Origin: a virus
DNA length: 64,000 nt
Virus record (IMG/VR): IMGVR_UViG_3300027734_000056
Span: 1-64,000 of that record
Direction: 5' to 3' (one strand)
A program made the translations under genes and the position numbers. Positions 32,781 to 40,407 of this stretch are shown here, in pieces; positions within the stretch are counted from its first letter, which is position 1; each line of letters opens with the position of its first letter. The notes below the pieces were generated by a model that saw only the letters and a list, made by a program, of their open reading frames with translations, did not search any database and was not told the DNA's origin.

Positions 32781-32999
32781 ATGGATTTATCAAACAAACA
32801 AGTGATAGTTAAGTCGCTAATAAATAATGCAATACCTGAACCCGAAACTGTGGTAACTGTTATTATTTATGAAATTATATCAACAGGTATAAGAAAAAAT
32901 GTAGGCGAATACGATATTACATTACGTAACGTATTATACTATGACCTGCAAGACCCTCAACTGATGCAAGCTGTACTACTACAACTTGCTGAAATCTAG
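32781..32999 (+). CDS. Small unknown tail-operon protein (72 aa)
   Basis: The start is placed at ATG 32781 (MDLSNKQVIVKSLINNAIPE), 4 bases after the previous stop; the longer in-frame extension would overlap the upstream gene and begins with an atypical basic-hydrophobic stretch. The protein is mostly beta with an amphipathic C-terminal helix (DLQDPQLMQAVLLQLAEI). No family is recognised. Its end lies 8 bases before the next gene, which has a good AGGAAC ribosome site. Confidence 0.5.
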   Translation: MDLSNKQVIVKSLINNAIPEPETVVTVIIYEIISTGIRKNVGEYDITLRNVLYYDLQDPQLMQAVLLQLAEI

Positions 33000-33007
33000 G
33001 AACAAAA

Positions 33008-34072
33008 ATGGCGGCAAATAATTTAAAAGTAATTTATGATAATGTAATAGATTACTCAACTACCACACTTTCAGCAGATAGTGTTGCAGGTGCATCTTAT
33101 GCAGCAGCAAATCTTAAAAAAGACGCAAAAAGCCAAACTTGGCGCAGTACGGCAAAAACTGCTACCTTAACAGTTGGCTTTGGCTCAGGCACGTTTAGTG
33201 GATATATTACAGGTACAACGCTTGTAGTTACAACTGCACCTACCATTACACTAGCACCAAATCAAGTTATCACAGGTGGTAGTATTGCAGCAGGTACTTA
33301 CATTACAAGTTTTGGCACAGGTACTGGCGGTACGGGTAATTATGTAGTCAATACCAGTCAAACTGTGGGCAGTAGTGGCTCACCTATTACTGTAACTGCT
33401 GCAAATGCAAGGGTTTTAAGTGGTGTGCTACTGGCATTTACCAATTTAACTAGTACAGCTACAATTACAACCACTGCCATAAATGTAATTGCAGGTGTAA
33501 ACCCCAGCGCATTAGGTGCTGTACTGGCCAGGCCGTGGACAGACACAGCTTGGGACAGTACATTTTTACCTGCCAACAGCAGCAGCTATAGTTATGGTGC
33601 TGGAAGCCATGCCAGAATCTGGTTTAGCAGCGACGTAACTTGTACGGGACTTACTATTTTAATAACTGATACGGCTAATAGTAACAGCTATCTAGAAGCA
33701 AGTAGGCTGATAGTAGGCAAGTCGTGGAGTCCAAAATACAATACAGAATTTGGCATAGAAGTTGGGGTAAAAGATTTAAGCAGTCAATCAAGAACTGAAA
33801 GCGGTGATTTAATTACCACCCGCGGTGTACGTTACAAAACTTTAAATTTCAACTTAAATTGGCTAACATACACTGACCGTACAACTTTTGTAAATTTACT
33901 AAAAACTAGTGGTTTAAGCAGGCCGCTGGCAGTTAGCTTATTTCCAAATAATAGTGACGACTGGGATGCTGAAGGGTTATACCAAATATTTGGAAAATTA
34001 ACAGATACAGCAGCTGTTACACATCCAATGTTTACTGTATACACAAGTTCAGTAAGCATAGAAGAAATATAA
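33008..34072 (+). CDS. Tail tip-associated protein, carbohydrate-binding-like (354 aa)
   Basis: AGGAACAAAA precedes ATG 33008. The N-terminal 60 residues (LKVIYDNVIDYSTTTLSADS, then YAAANLKKDAKSQTWRS) form a pattern I associate with tail proteins that combine a discoidin-like fold with a tail-binding end. Residues about 55-125 are a Gly/Thr-rich beta insertion (SGTFSGYITGTTLVV). The C-terminus (YKTLNFNLNWLTYTDRTTFV; DDWDAEGLYQIFGKLTD) is rich in aromatic residues. It is the last gene of the tail tip operon; its stop lies at the edge of a terminator. Function is inferred from context. Confidence 0.5.
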   Translation: MAANNLKVIYDNVIDYSTTTLSADSVAGASYAAANLKKDAKSQTWRSTAKTATLTVGFGSGTFSGYITGTTLVVTTAPTITLAPNQVITGGSIAAGTYITSFGTGTGGTGNYVVNTSQTVGSSGSPITVTAANARVLSGVLLAFTNLTSTATITTTAINVIAGVNPSALGAVLARPWTDTAWDSTFLPANSSSYSYGAGSHARIWFSSDVTCTGLTILITDTANSNSYLEASRLIVGKSWSPKYNTEFGIEVGVKDLSSQSRTESGDLITTRGVRYKTLNFNLNWLTYTDRTTFVNLLKTSGLSRPLAVSLFPNNSDDWDAEGLYQIFGKLTDTAAVTHPMFTVYTSSVSIEEI

Positions 34073-34102
34073 AAATAGCCTCCATTAGGGGGCTATTTTT
34101 TT
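34072..34102 (+). terminator. Rho-independent terminator of the tail tip operon
   Basis: AAAATAGCCTCC pairs with GGGGGCTATTTT around ATTA (one G-T pair), followed by more T residues. It separates the tail tip operon from the fibre operon. Confidence 0.88.
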
Positions 34103-34105
34103 AAC

Positions 34106-34134
34106 TTGACTGATTTTTGCTAACATGGTATAAT
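34106..34134 (+). promoter_or_regulatory. Promoter of the fibre and lysis operon
   Basis: TTGACT (34106-34111), 17 bases, TATAAT (34129-34134) with GG before the -10. The leader to ATG 34199 is about 58 bases, with AAGGAG at the end. No other strong promoter or terminator was seen before 53.5 kb, so it may serve about 19 kb. Confidence 0.85.
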
Positions 34135-34198
34135 AGTACCAAAAATATGTAATAGATTTTAAATTTAAATACTAAATTGCTGTCAAGGAGTACATCAC

Positions 34199-34540
34199 AT
34201 GGAAATAACAGACCCATCAAATATATCCCAGTGGCTTACGGCAGCTTTTTTGGCTGTAGTTGGACTAGCTATGGGATTGCAAGTAGTAGTTAAAAACTGG
34301 AAAGCAAATAGTACAGAATCAGCTTTATTAAAGATGATGCATGATGAATTAGAACGTATGAGTGCGCAAAACTTAATACTAAGCCAAGAAATTGGCAAAT
34401 TGCAAGCTGAACTAGTAAACTTAAGCAATCAACTTAGTGAATTAACTAGTGAAAATACTAAACTGCGTGTTGAAGTCAGCAACTTAAATACTGAAATTAC
34501 CAGACTACATGGTATTATAAAAACAAAGGCGGTAGTATGA
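34199..34540 (+). CDS. Membrane-anchored coiled-coil protein (113 aa)
   Basis: AAGGAG lies 8 bases before the ATG. Residues about 11-31 (WLTAAFLAVVGLAMGLQVVV) form one transmembrane helix; the rest is a polar leucine-heptad coiled coil (LQAELVNLSNQLSELTSENT) ending in a short basic tail. This topology is shared with i-spanins and some holin-associated or assembly proteins, but a clear Rz gene exists at 51 kb, so spanin is unlikely. It is the first gene of the fibre operon and overlaps the next by ATGA. It may act at the membrane during fibre assembly or infection. Family not recognised. Confidence 0.6.
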   Translation: MEITDPSNISQWLTAAFLAVVGLAMGLQVVVKNWKANSTESALLKMMHDELERMSAQNLILSQEIGKLQAELVNLSNQLSELTSENTKLRVEVSNLNTEITRLHGIIKTKAVV

Positions 34541-35124
34541 CTGATGCAGTAAAAATAAATTATAAAATTATGCAAGGCAATACTTTTTCAGAAACACTGC
34601 GCTGGGAAAGCGGTGAAAAAGTTTATAAGCCTATTACTGCAATAACACAAAGTGCACCACTAACCCTTACTAGTACAGCACATGGTATTCCACCACAATG
34701 GCGTATTAAAATCAGCAACGTGGTAGGCATGACTGACATTAACAGCAGTGATATATATAGACTGGGCGAACCTACTACAGCTAATGTAATAACTATTAAT
34801 GACATTAACAGTGTAGGTTACCGTGCTTATACAAGCGGTGGTATACTAGAATACAATAAACCTGTTGATATGACAGGGTATACTGCAAAAATGCAAATTA
34901 GACCAAATGTAGATAGTAGTACATTAATTTATGAAATGACTACTAGTAATGGCGGTGTTACAATTGATAATACAAATAAAAAGATAACTTTATTTATTCC
35001 TGCAACTGTAACTAGTACATTTAATTTTACAACTGCAGTTTATGCACTTGAAATTTATGCAGGTACCACAAGCTTTGTGTTAATTTATGGCAGCATGGGA
35101 TTAACCAAAGAGGTTGTAAAATGA
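34537..35124 (+). CDS. Baseplate or fibre-attachment protein with FCCH-like domain (195 aa)
   Basis: ATGA overlaps join it to both neighbours. Residues about 28-105 carry the pattern PLTLTSTAHGIPPQWRIKIS, then VVGMTDINSS, then TINDINSVGYRAYTSGG, which matches the phage domain often labelled a ubiquitin-activating E1 FCCH-like domain. The C-terminal part (MTGYTAKMQIRPNVDSSTLI, then TTAVYALEIYAG) resembles BppU-type upper baseplate folds that hold receptor-binding proteins. Directly followed by the large collagen-like fibre, so it probably anchors that fibre. The role is inferred from domain and position. Confidence 0.7.
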   Translation: MTDAVKINYKIMQGNTFSETLRWESGEKVYKPITAITQSAPLTLTSTAHGIPPQWRIKISNVVGMTDINSSDIYRLGEPTTANVITINDINSVGYRAYTSGGILEYNKPVDMTGYTAKMQIRPNVDSSTLIYEMTTSNGGVTIDNTNKKITLFIPATVTSTFNFTTAVYALEIYAGTTSFVLIYGSMGLTKEVVK

Positions 35125-38100
35125 CAGAAATAGTAAAATTTGTTAATACTATAATTGTTGAAAATGCCGTAACCAGCGAAACTATTGTTAGTGGCGTGCA
35201 GGGACCACCAGGTGCAACAGGCCCACAAGGGCCTGCTGGCGTTGCAGGTACTGCAGGTGCACCAGGTCCACAAGGCACTCCAGGTGCTGTATTAGTAAAT
35301 TTAGCCAATAGTGTACAACTGCCAGTAAATTTAACTAGTGGTCAAGCGCTTTATAATTATGCGCTAGGAGCCAGTACGGATTATGGTGACAGACTATTTA
35401 TAGGTGTACCAAGTGGCAGCGGTGTTACTGGTGTGCTTGTTGGCGGAAAGTATTATACTGATTTACTGGATACGGCCACTAGCTTGGCTACTGCTGGTAT
35501 GCTTGTAAAAAGAGATAATACAGGCAAGCTAACAGGTGATATTACTGGTAACAGTGCCACTGCTACAAAATTGTCCACAGCAAGAAGCATAAGTTTAGCT
35601 GGAGATGTGGCTGCTAGTGCAGTAAATTTTGACGGTACTACTAATATACAATTAAGTGCTGCACTTGCAACACAAACTGGTTTAACTACTGGTACTTATG
35701 GTAGTAGTACATTGGTACCTATAATAACTGTTAATAGTAAAGGTGTTATTACAGCTATTAGCACCCAAACTATAACTGGCGGTAGCAGTGGAAGCAGCAC
35801 TTTATTATTGGGTGCAGATAATTCTAGTTATGGATCAGTGGTCAGCGGCAGCAGTTTACAAATATTAGGCGGAACTGGTATTACTACAAGTGCTGGTAAT
35901 AATACTGTAACAATTGGTGTTAATAATAATATTGCCACAACCAGCGGCACCCAAACGCTTACTAATAAAACTATTAGCACTAATAGTACTTGGGCAGGTA
36001 ATACTATTAGTCAAAGCCGCGGCGGTACTGGAAGTACAACTGGTAGCATTGTTACAGATAGTGATTTAACTTTTGGTAGCGGTGGTACGCTTTACTTAAG
36101 TGCACAAACAATAGACGTTGGTGGTAGTAGTTTAACAAATTTAACAACACCACAGCAAGATAGTGATGCAACTACCAAAGCTTACGTGGATGCACTTAAG
36201 CAAGGCTTGGATATAAAGGACTCAGTTAAAGTTGCTACTACAACTAATATTACGCTATATGGGCAACAATCAATTGATGGTGTAAGCGTACTTGCTGGCC
36301 AGCGCGTATTAGTAAAAAATCAAACTAATGCTAGTGAAAATGGTATATGGAACGTAGATTACCAATATTGGTATAGAAGTAGTGATGCTGATACTGATTT
36401 AAAAGTAACGGCAGGATTATTTACATTTGTAGAGCAGGGTACACAAAATGGTGGAAATGCCTTTACATTAATTACAACTGGCACAGTTACACTAGGTGTT
36501 ACTGGTTTAACGTTTACACAGTTTAGTGGTGGCGGCACAGTGTTAGTTGGCAGCGGTTTAACTAAAACTGGCAATACAATATCTGCAAATTTTAGTGGCA
36601 GCTATAATGATTTAATTAACAAACCAACTATACCAGCTGCACAAGTGCAGACTGATTGGAATGCTACTAGTGGATTAGGTGTTATCCTAAACAAACCCGC
36701 ACTATTTGATGGTAATTATAATAGCTTAACCAATAAACCTACACTATTTGATGGTAATTATAATAGCTTAAGTAATAAACCTACCATACCAGCTGCACAA
36801 GTGCAGACTGATTGGAGTGCTACTAGTGGATTAGGTGTTATTCTAAACAAACCCACACTATTTGATGGTAATTATAATAGCTTAACCAATAAACCTACAC
36901 TATTTGATGGTAATTATAATAGCTTAAGTAATAAACCTACCATACCAGCTGCACAAGTACAAAGTGATTGGGCAGCTGTAAGTGGGTTGGGTGTTATCCT
37001 AAACAAACCCACACTATTTGATGGTAATTATAATAGCTTAAGTAATAAACCAACTATACCAGCTGCACAAGTACAAACTGACTGGAATGCAACAACTGGT
37101 TTAGGTGCTATTTTAAATAAACCTAATTTTGTTGCGGTAGCTACTAGTGGCAATTATAATGATTTAACTAATAAACCTACTCTATTCAGTGGCAACTATA
37201 TAGACTTAACTAATAAACCAACAATACCAGATGCATATACACTACCAATAGCAACTACTAGTACACTAGGCGGTGTTAAAGTTGATGGCTCAACAATCAC
37301 TATTAATAACGGAGTTATTAGTAGTTCAGGCGGTGGTGGTGGTGGTAGCGGTACTTCGGGAATTGATCATAAAACATATACAGCTACAGCTGGACAAACT
37401 ACTTTTAATGTAGCATATACTATACCATATGTAAATGTATTTGTCAATGGTATTAGATTATCTCCAGAAGACTATAGTGCAATTAATGGTACTAGCATAG
37501 TATTAACCGCTGCCTGCGCAATCAATGATATAGTTAATTTAGTTGGATTTAGTGCTTTATCAATTACTACAGCCAATACAGCCGTAGCACTAGCAACTCC
37601 GCGAGCTATTAATGGTGTAAATTTTGACGGATCAACCGCAATCACTATAACAGCAGCAGCAAGTACATTAACTGGTACTACGTTGGCTAGCGGTGTAACA
37701 GCCAGCAGCCTTACTTCACTAGGTACTATTGCAACTGGTGTTTGGAATGGTTCAAGTATCAGCACAACTTATACAGATGCCAAAGTTACTAGTGTAAATG
37801 GTAGCACTGGTGCTATAGCTGGATTGGCAACTGAAACTTATGTTACTACGGCATTAAGCGCTAAAGTAAACACTTCTGCACTTGCAACTGTAGCTACCAG
37901 CGGCAGCTACACAGATTTAACAAATAGATTTACTGGCTATGACTATGAAATACACGTTAGTCAAGTAGACGGAAACGATACTACTGGTAATGGTGACTTG
38001 TTAAATCCAGTTGCCACGATTACCAAAGCAATGACTTTAGTAAGTACACAAAGAAGAAAAGTAATTGTTCACTCTGGCGGTTATACTGAAAACTTCACAA

Positions 38101-39590
38101 TAGATTTATCTTATGTAACATTAACTACTGAAGCACAAAAAGGTGACGATGTTGTAATTACTGGAACTATAACTGCAAACAAAGGCTGTACTATTTCAGG
38201 TTTAAAAATGACAAACCTGACGATTACAGCAGCTACAGGAACAGGAAGTGTAAACATACTTGGTTGTGATATTACCGGTACACTTACAAAAAGCGGTGCT
38301 GCCGACTATACTCTTATTCGTTTTTGCGATATTGGCACTACAAACATTACTGGTAGCGGTGGTTTAGTTGCCATATTTGGGGGTAATCCTAACTTCATTA
38401 CAATCAATAATGCTGGAGCAAGGGTAATTGTTAAAAACGCTGTTACTGTTTCTCCAGTTTTAACTGCAGGAAACGCAAACTTTGTAGACAGCATATTACC
38501 AGCCATTGCAGTCCAATGGGTTTCTGGTACAACTTATGCTGTTGGTAATTATGTTTTCAATTCAGGTTTTACTTATCTTCGTATAATTGCTGGTGCTGGT
38601 ACTACTGCTCCTGCTTCTGATACTGCCAATTGGTTAGTTCAGACTCCATTAAATGGTATCGACACTAGAAATGCTATAACTACTGCTCCCGGAACTATTG
38701 TTACCTTAGCTAATAGTCAATTTATTGTACCAACATATAACAATGTTGCCAGAGTTTCATTAAGTGGTTTCTACTCAATTTTCAACTGTGTATATGACAA
38801 GCCAAACTCAACTTTGGCGGCATCGTCAGCAAGTGGCGGGTCAACTAATTCTGTTGATTATTTTCAGTACATTAATGCTGATAGATTGATACTGGCAACA
38901 GGTGGTCAGATTACATTTCCAGACGGCAGTGTTCAAAATACAGCAGTACCTACTTATTCAATAACAACTGCTGCAGCAAGTGCTAGTGGCAGTTTAAGCT
39001 TAACTGGTAATACATTTACATTTACTCCACCTGTAATACCTACAGTACCTACTTATTCAATAACAACTGCTGCAGCAAGTGGCAGTGGCAGTTTAAGTTT
39101 AAGTGGCAGTACATTTACATTTACTCCATATGCTTTAGCTCAAGCAACTACTAGTACACTAGGCGGTGTTAAAGTTGATGGCTCAACAATTACTATTGAT
39201 GCTGCTACTGGTGTTATTAGTAGTTCAAGTGGAGGTGGTAGTGGAACTACTTATTCAATAACAACTGCTGCAGCAAGTGGTAGTGGCAGTTTAAGTTTAA
39301 CTGGCAGTACATTTACATTTACTCCACCTGTAATACCTACAGTACCTACTTATTCAATAACAACTGCTGCAGCAAGTGGCAGTGGCAGTTTAAGTTTAAG
39401 TGGCAATACATTTACATTTACTCCATATGCTTTAGCTCAAGCAACTACTAGTACACTAGGCGGTGTTAAAGTTGATGGCTCAACAATTACTATTAATGCT
39501 GCTACTGGTGTTATTAGTAGTTCAGGTGGAGGTGGTGGTAGTGGAGTTACTACTGGCAAGGCTATTGCAATGGCCATAGTATTTGGATAA
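35121..39590 (+). CDS. Large tail fibre with collagen-like and tandem-repeat regions (1,489 aa)
   Basis: Residues about 1-25 should attach to the baseplate; residues about 28-55 are Gly-X-Y triplets (GPPGATGPQGPAG and on), a collagen-like trimer. A shaft follows with fibre motifs (TGDITGNSATATKLSTARSI; TQTLTNKTISTNSTW), then tandem repeats of YNSLTNKPTLFDGNYNSLSN and IPAAQVQTDW (about 495-700). Later come a beta-helix-like segment near residues 950-1130 (VTLTTEAQKGDDVVITGT), a carbohydrate-binding CBM5/12-like motif (WVSGTTYAVGNYVFNSGFTY, about 1133-1152), and repeated TSTLGGVKVDGSTITI units near the C-terminus. The protein is likely trimeric and receptor-binding. Internal repeats make it prone to recombination. 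Confidence 0.85.
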   Translation: MTEIVKFVNTIIVENAVTSETIVSGVQGPPGATGPQGPAGVAGTAGAPGPQGTPGAVLVNLANSVQLPVNLTSGQALYNYALGASTDYGDRLFIGVPSGSGVTGVLVGGKYYTDLLDTATSLATAGMLVKRDNTGKLTGDITGNSATATKLSTARSISLAGDVAASAVNFDGTTNIQLSAALATQTGLTTGTYGSSTLVPIITVNSKGVITAISTQTITGGSSGSSTLLLGADNSSYGSVVSGSSLQILGGTGITTSAGNNTVTIGVNNNIATTSGTQTLTNKTISTNSTWAGNTISQSRGGTGSTTGSIVTDSDLTFGSGGTLYLSAQTIDVGGSSLTNLTTPQQDSDATTKAYVDALKQGLDIKDSVKVATTTNITLYGQQSIDGVSVLAGQRVLVKNQTNASENGIWNVDYQYWYRSSDADTDLKVTAGLFTFVEQGTQNGGNAFTLITTGTVTLGVTGLTFTQFSGGGTVLVGSGLTKTGNTISANFSGSYNDLINKPTIPAAQVQTDWNATSGLGVILNKPALFDGNYNSLTNKPTLFDGNYNSLSNKPTIPAAQVQTDWSATSGLGVILNKPTLFDGNYNSLTNKPTLFDGNYNSLSNKPTIPAAQVQSDWAAVSGLGVILNKPTLFDGNYNSLSNKPTIPAAQVQTDWNATTGLGAILNKPNFVAVATSGNYNDLTNKPTLFSGNYIDLTNKPTIPDAYTLPIATTSTLGGVKVDGSTITINNGVISSSGGGGGGSGTSGIDHKTYTATAGQTTFNVAYTIPYVNVFVNGIRLSPEDYSAINGTSIVLTAACAINDIVNLVGFSALSITTANTAVALATPRAINGVNFDGSTAITITAAASTLTGTTLASGVTASSLTSLGTIATGVWNGSSISTTYTDAKVTSVNGSTGAIAGLATETYVTTALSAKVNTSALATVATSGSYTDLTNRFTGYDYEIHVSQVDGNDTTGNGDLLNPVATITKAMTLVSTQRRKVIVHSGGYTENFTIDLSYVTLTTEAQKGDDVVITGTITANKGCTISGLKMTNLTITAATGTGSVNILGCDITGTLTKSGAADYTLIRFCDIGTTNITGSGGLVAIFGGNPNFITINNAGARVIVKNAVTVSPVLTAGNANFVDSILPAIAVQWVSGTTYAVGNYVFNSGFTYLRIIAGAGTTAPASDTANWLVQTPLNGIDTRNAITTAPGTIVTLANSQFIVPTYNNVARVSLSGFYSIFNCVYDKPNSTLAASSASGGSTNSVDYFQYINADRLILATGGQITFPDGSVQNTAVPTYSITTAAASASGSLSLTGNTFTFTPPVIPTVPTYSITTAAASGSGSLSLSGSTFTFTPYALAQATTSTLGGVKVDGSTITIDAATGVISSSSGGGSGTTYSITTAAASGSGSLSLTGSTFTFTPPVIPTVPTYSITTAAASGSGSLSLSGNTFTFTPYALAQATTSTLGGVKVDGSTITINAATGVISSSGGGGGSGVTTGKAIAMAIVFG
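36631..37100 (+). repeat. Tandem repeats of 156, 156 and 114 bp in the fibre gene
   Basis: The block beginning TACCAGCTGCACAAGT recurs at 36631, 36787, 36943 and 37057. The last interval is shorter by 42 bases, one 14-residue unit coding SLTNKPTLFDGNYN. Near-identity at DNA level points to recent expansion or gene conversion. Confidence 0.85.
38950..39530 (+). repeat. Direct repeats near the fibre C-terminus
   Basis: A segment coding TYSITTAAASGSGSLSL occurs four times, and one coding TSTLGGVKVDGSTITI occurs twice about 300 bases apart, with long near-identical DNA. The second segment also appears at about 37.26 kb and twice in the separate gene at 44332-44730. Confidence 0.8.
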
Positions 39591-39600
39591 GGAATAAAAA

Positions 39601-39963
39601 ATGGCAAATCCCAACATAGTAAACGTAGCAAATATTTATGGTAAAATAGCAGGTTTGGCAGTTACTACAACTGCTAGTGCTATTGTTTCAAATACCACAG
39701 GCTCAGGCAAAATTTTAAAAATTAACTCTTTAATTATCGCAAATGTAAACGGAACAAGTAGTGCTGACGTTACAGTTGATGTATTTAAAAATCAAACTAC
39801 TAGTTATCGTGTAGCATTTACCATTACTGTGCCTAACGACGCTACTTTAGTAGTAATATCAAAAGATAGTAGTATATATCTAGAAGAAAATGATTCTTTA
39901 AGAATATTAGCAAGCGCTAACTCTTATTTAGAAGCTATATGCAGTTACGAGGAAATTAGCTAA
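39601..39963 (+). CDS. Small beta-sandwich virion protein (120 aa)
   Basis: AAGGAATAAAAA precedes the ATG. The sequence is a compact beta protein: TTTASAIVSNTTGSGKILKI, then SLIIANVNGTSSADVTVDVF, then a strand pair (AFTITVPNDATLVVISKDSS) and ILASANSYLEAICSYEEIS. I know this type of small protein from fibre regions of many aquatic phages, where it is probably a fibre head or decoration; it has no agreed name. It ends in a TAATG junction with the next gene, so the two are probably made together. Confidence 0.6.
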   Translation: MANPNIVNVANIYGKIAGLAVTTTASAIVSNTTGSGKILKINSLIIANVNGTSSADVTVDVFKNQTTSYRVAFTITVPNDATLVVISKDSSIYLEENDSLRILASANSYLEAICSYEEIS

Positions 39964-40391
39964 TGACTTTTAACTACTTTGATAATAAAAGCATACTAGG
40001 TAAAAACACAAAACAAGTTGTTAAAGGAATTAGTAGTTTAAGTTCAGAGCAAGGTGGTGCAATTACGTTTATTAGCAGCTCCAGTCCTTTTACTGATAAC
40101 ATTACTGGCACTAGTCAAGTTACAACACAAGGTTCAGTTAGTATTATTTATGAAGTAGGTGGAATTGTAACGCTTAACTGGAGGCTTGATACAAGCAGCG
40201 AACCCAGCTATGATTTTGGCACGTTAGTATTAAATGGTATTCAGTTGGCTCGTATAAGTGGTAATCCTAATTCTCAAAGTGGATCTATACAAATGCCTTC
40301 AGGAACAAATACGTTAAATCTTATTTACACTAAAGACGATACTGTTGATGTTGGCTCGGATAACACAACAGCGTTTTGGTCGTTTACGTAA
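39963..40391 (+). CDS. Small fibre-associated protein with adhesin-like C-terminal domain (142 aa)
   Basis: The TAATG junction fixes the start. The N-terminal 50 residues (NYFDNKSILGKNTKQVVKGI) may attach to a partner. Residues about 70-142 show the pattern LNWRLDTSSEPSYDFGTLVL, then NSQSGSIQMPSGTNTLNLIY, then KDDTVDVGSDNTTAFWSF. Ordered S-x-x-x-YDF, a Gly or Ser turn, Y-x-KD and G-x-D are features of small beta-sandwich domains in bacterial adhesins. It is probably a surface-exposed receptor-binding or fibre-tip module. Identity of the family is not certain. Confidence 0.55.
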   Translation: MTFNYFDNKSILGKNTKQVVKGISSLSSEQGGAITFISSSSPFTDNITGTSQVTTQGSVSIIYEVGGIVTLNWRLDTSSEPSYDFGTLVLNGIQLARISGNPNSQSGSIQMPSGTNTLNLIYTKDDTVDVGSDNTTAFWSFT

Positions 40392-40407
40392 ACAAACAGG
40401 AAATAAA

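Noticed and set aside
36600-39530. Diversity-generating retroelement acting on fibre repeats
   Set aside because: No reverse transcriptase or template repeat was seen in the window; the repeats are long, in-frame and near identical, which fits duplication rather than adenine-directed mutagenesis.
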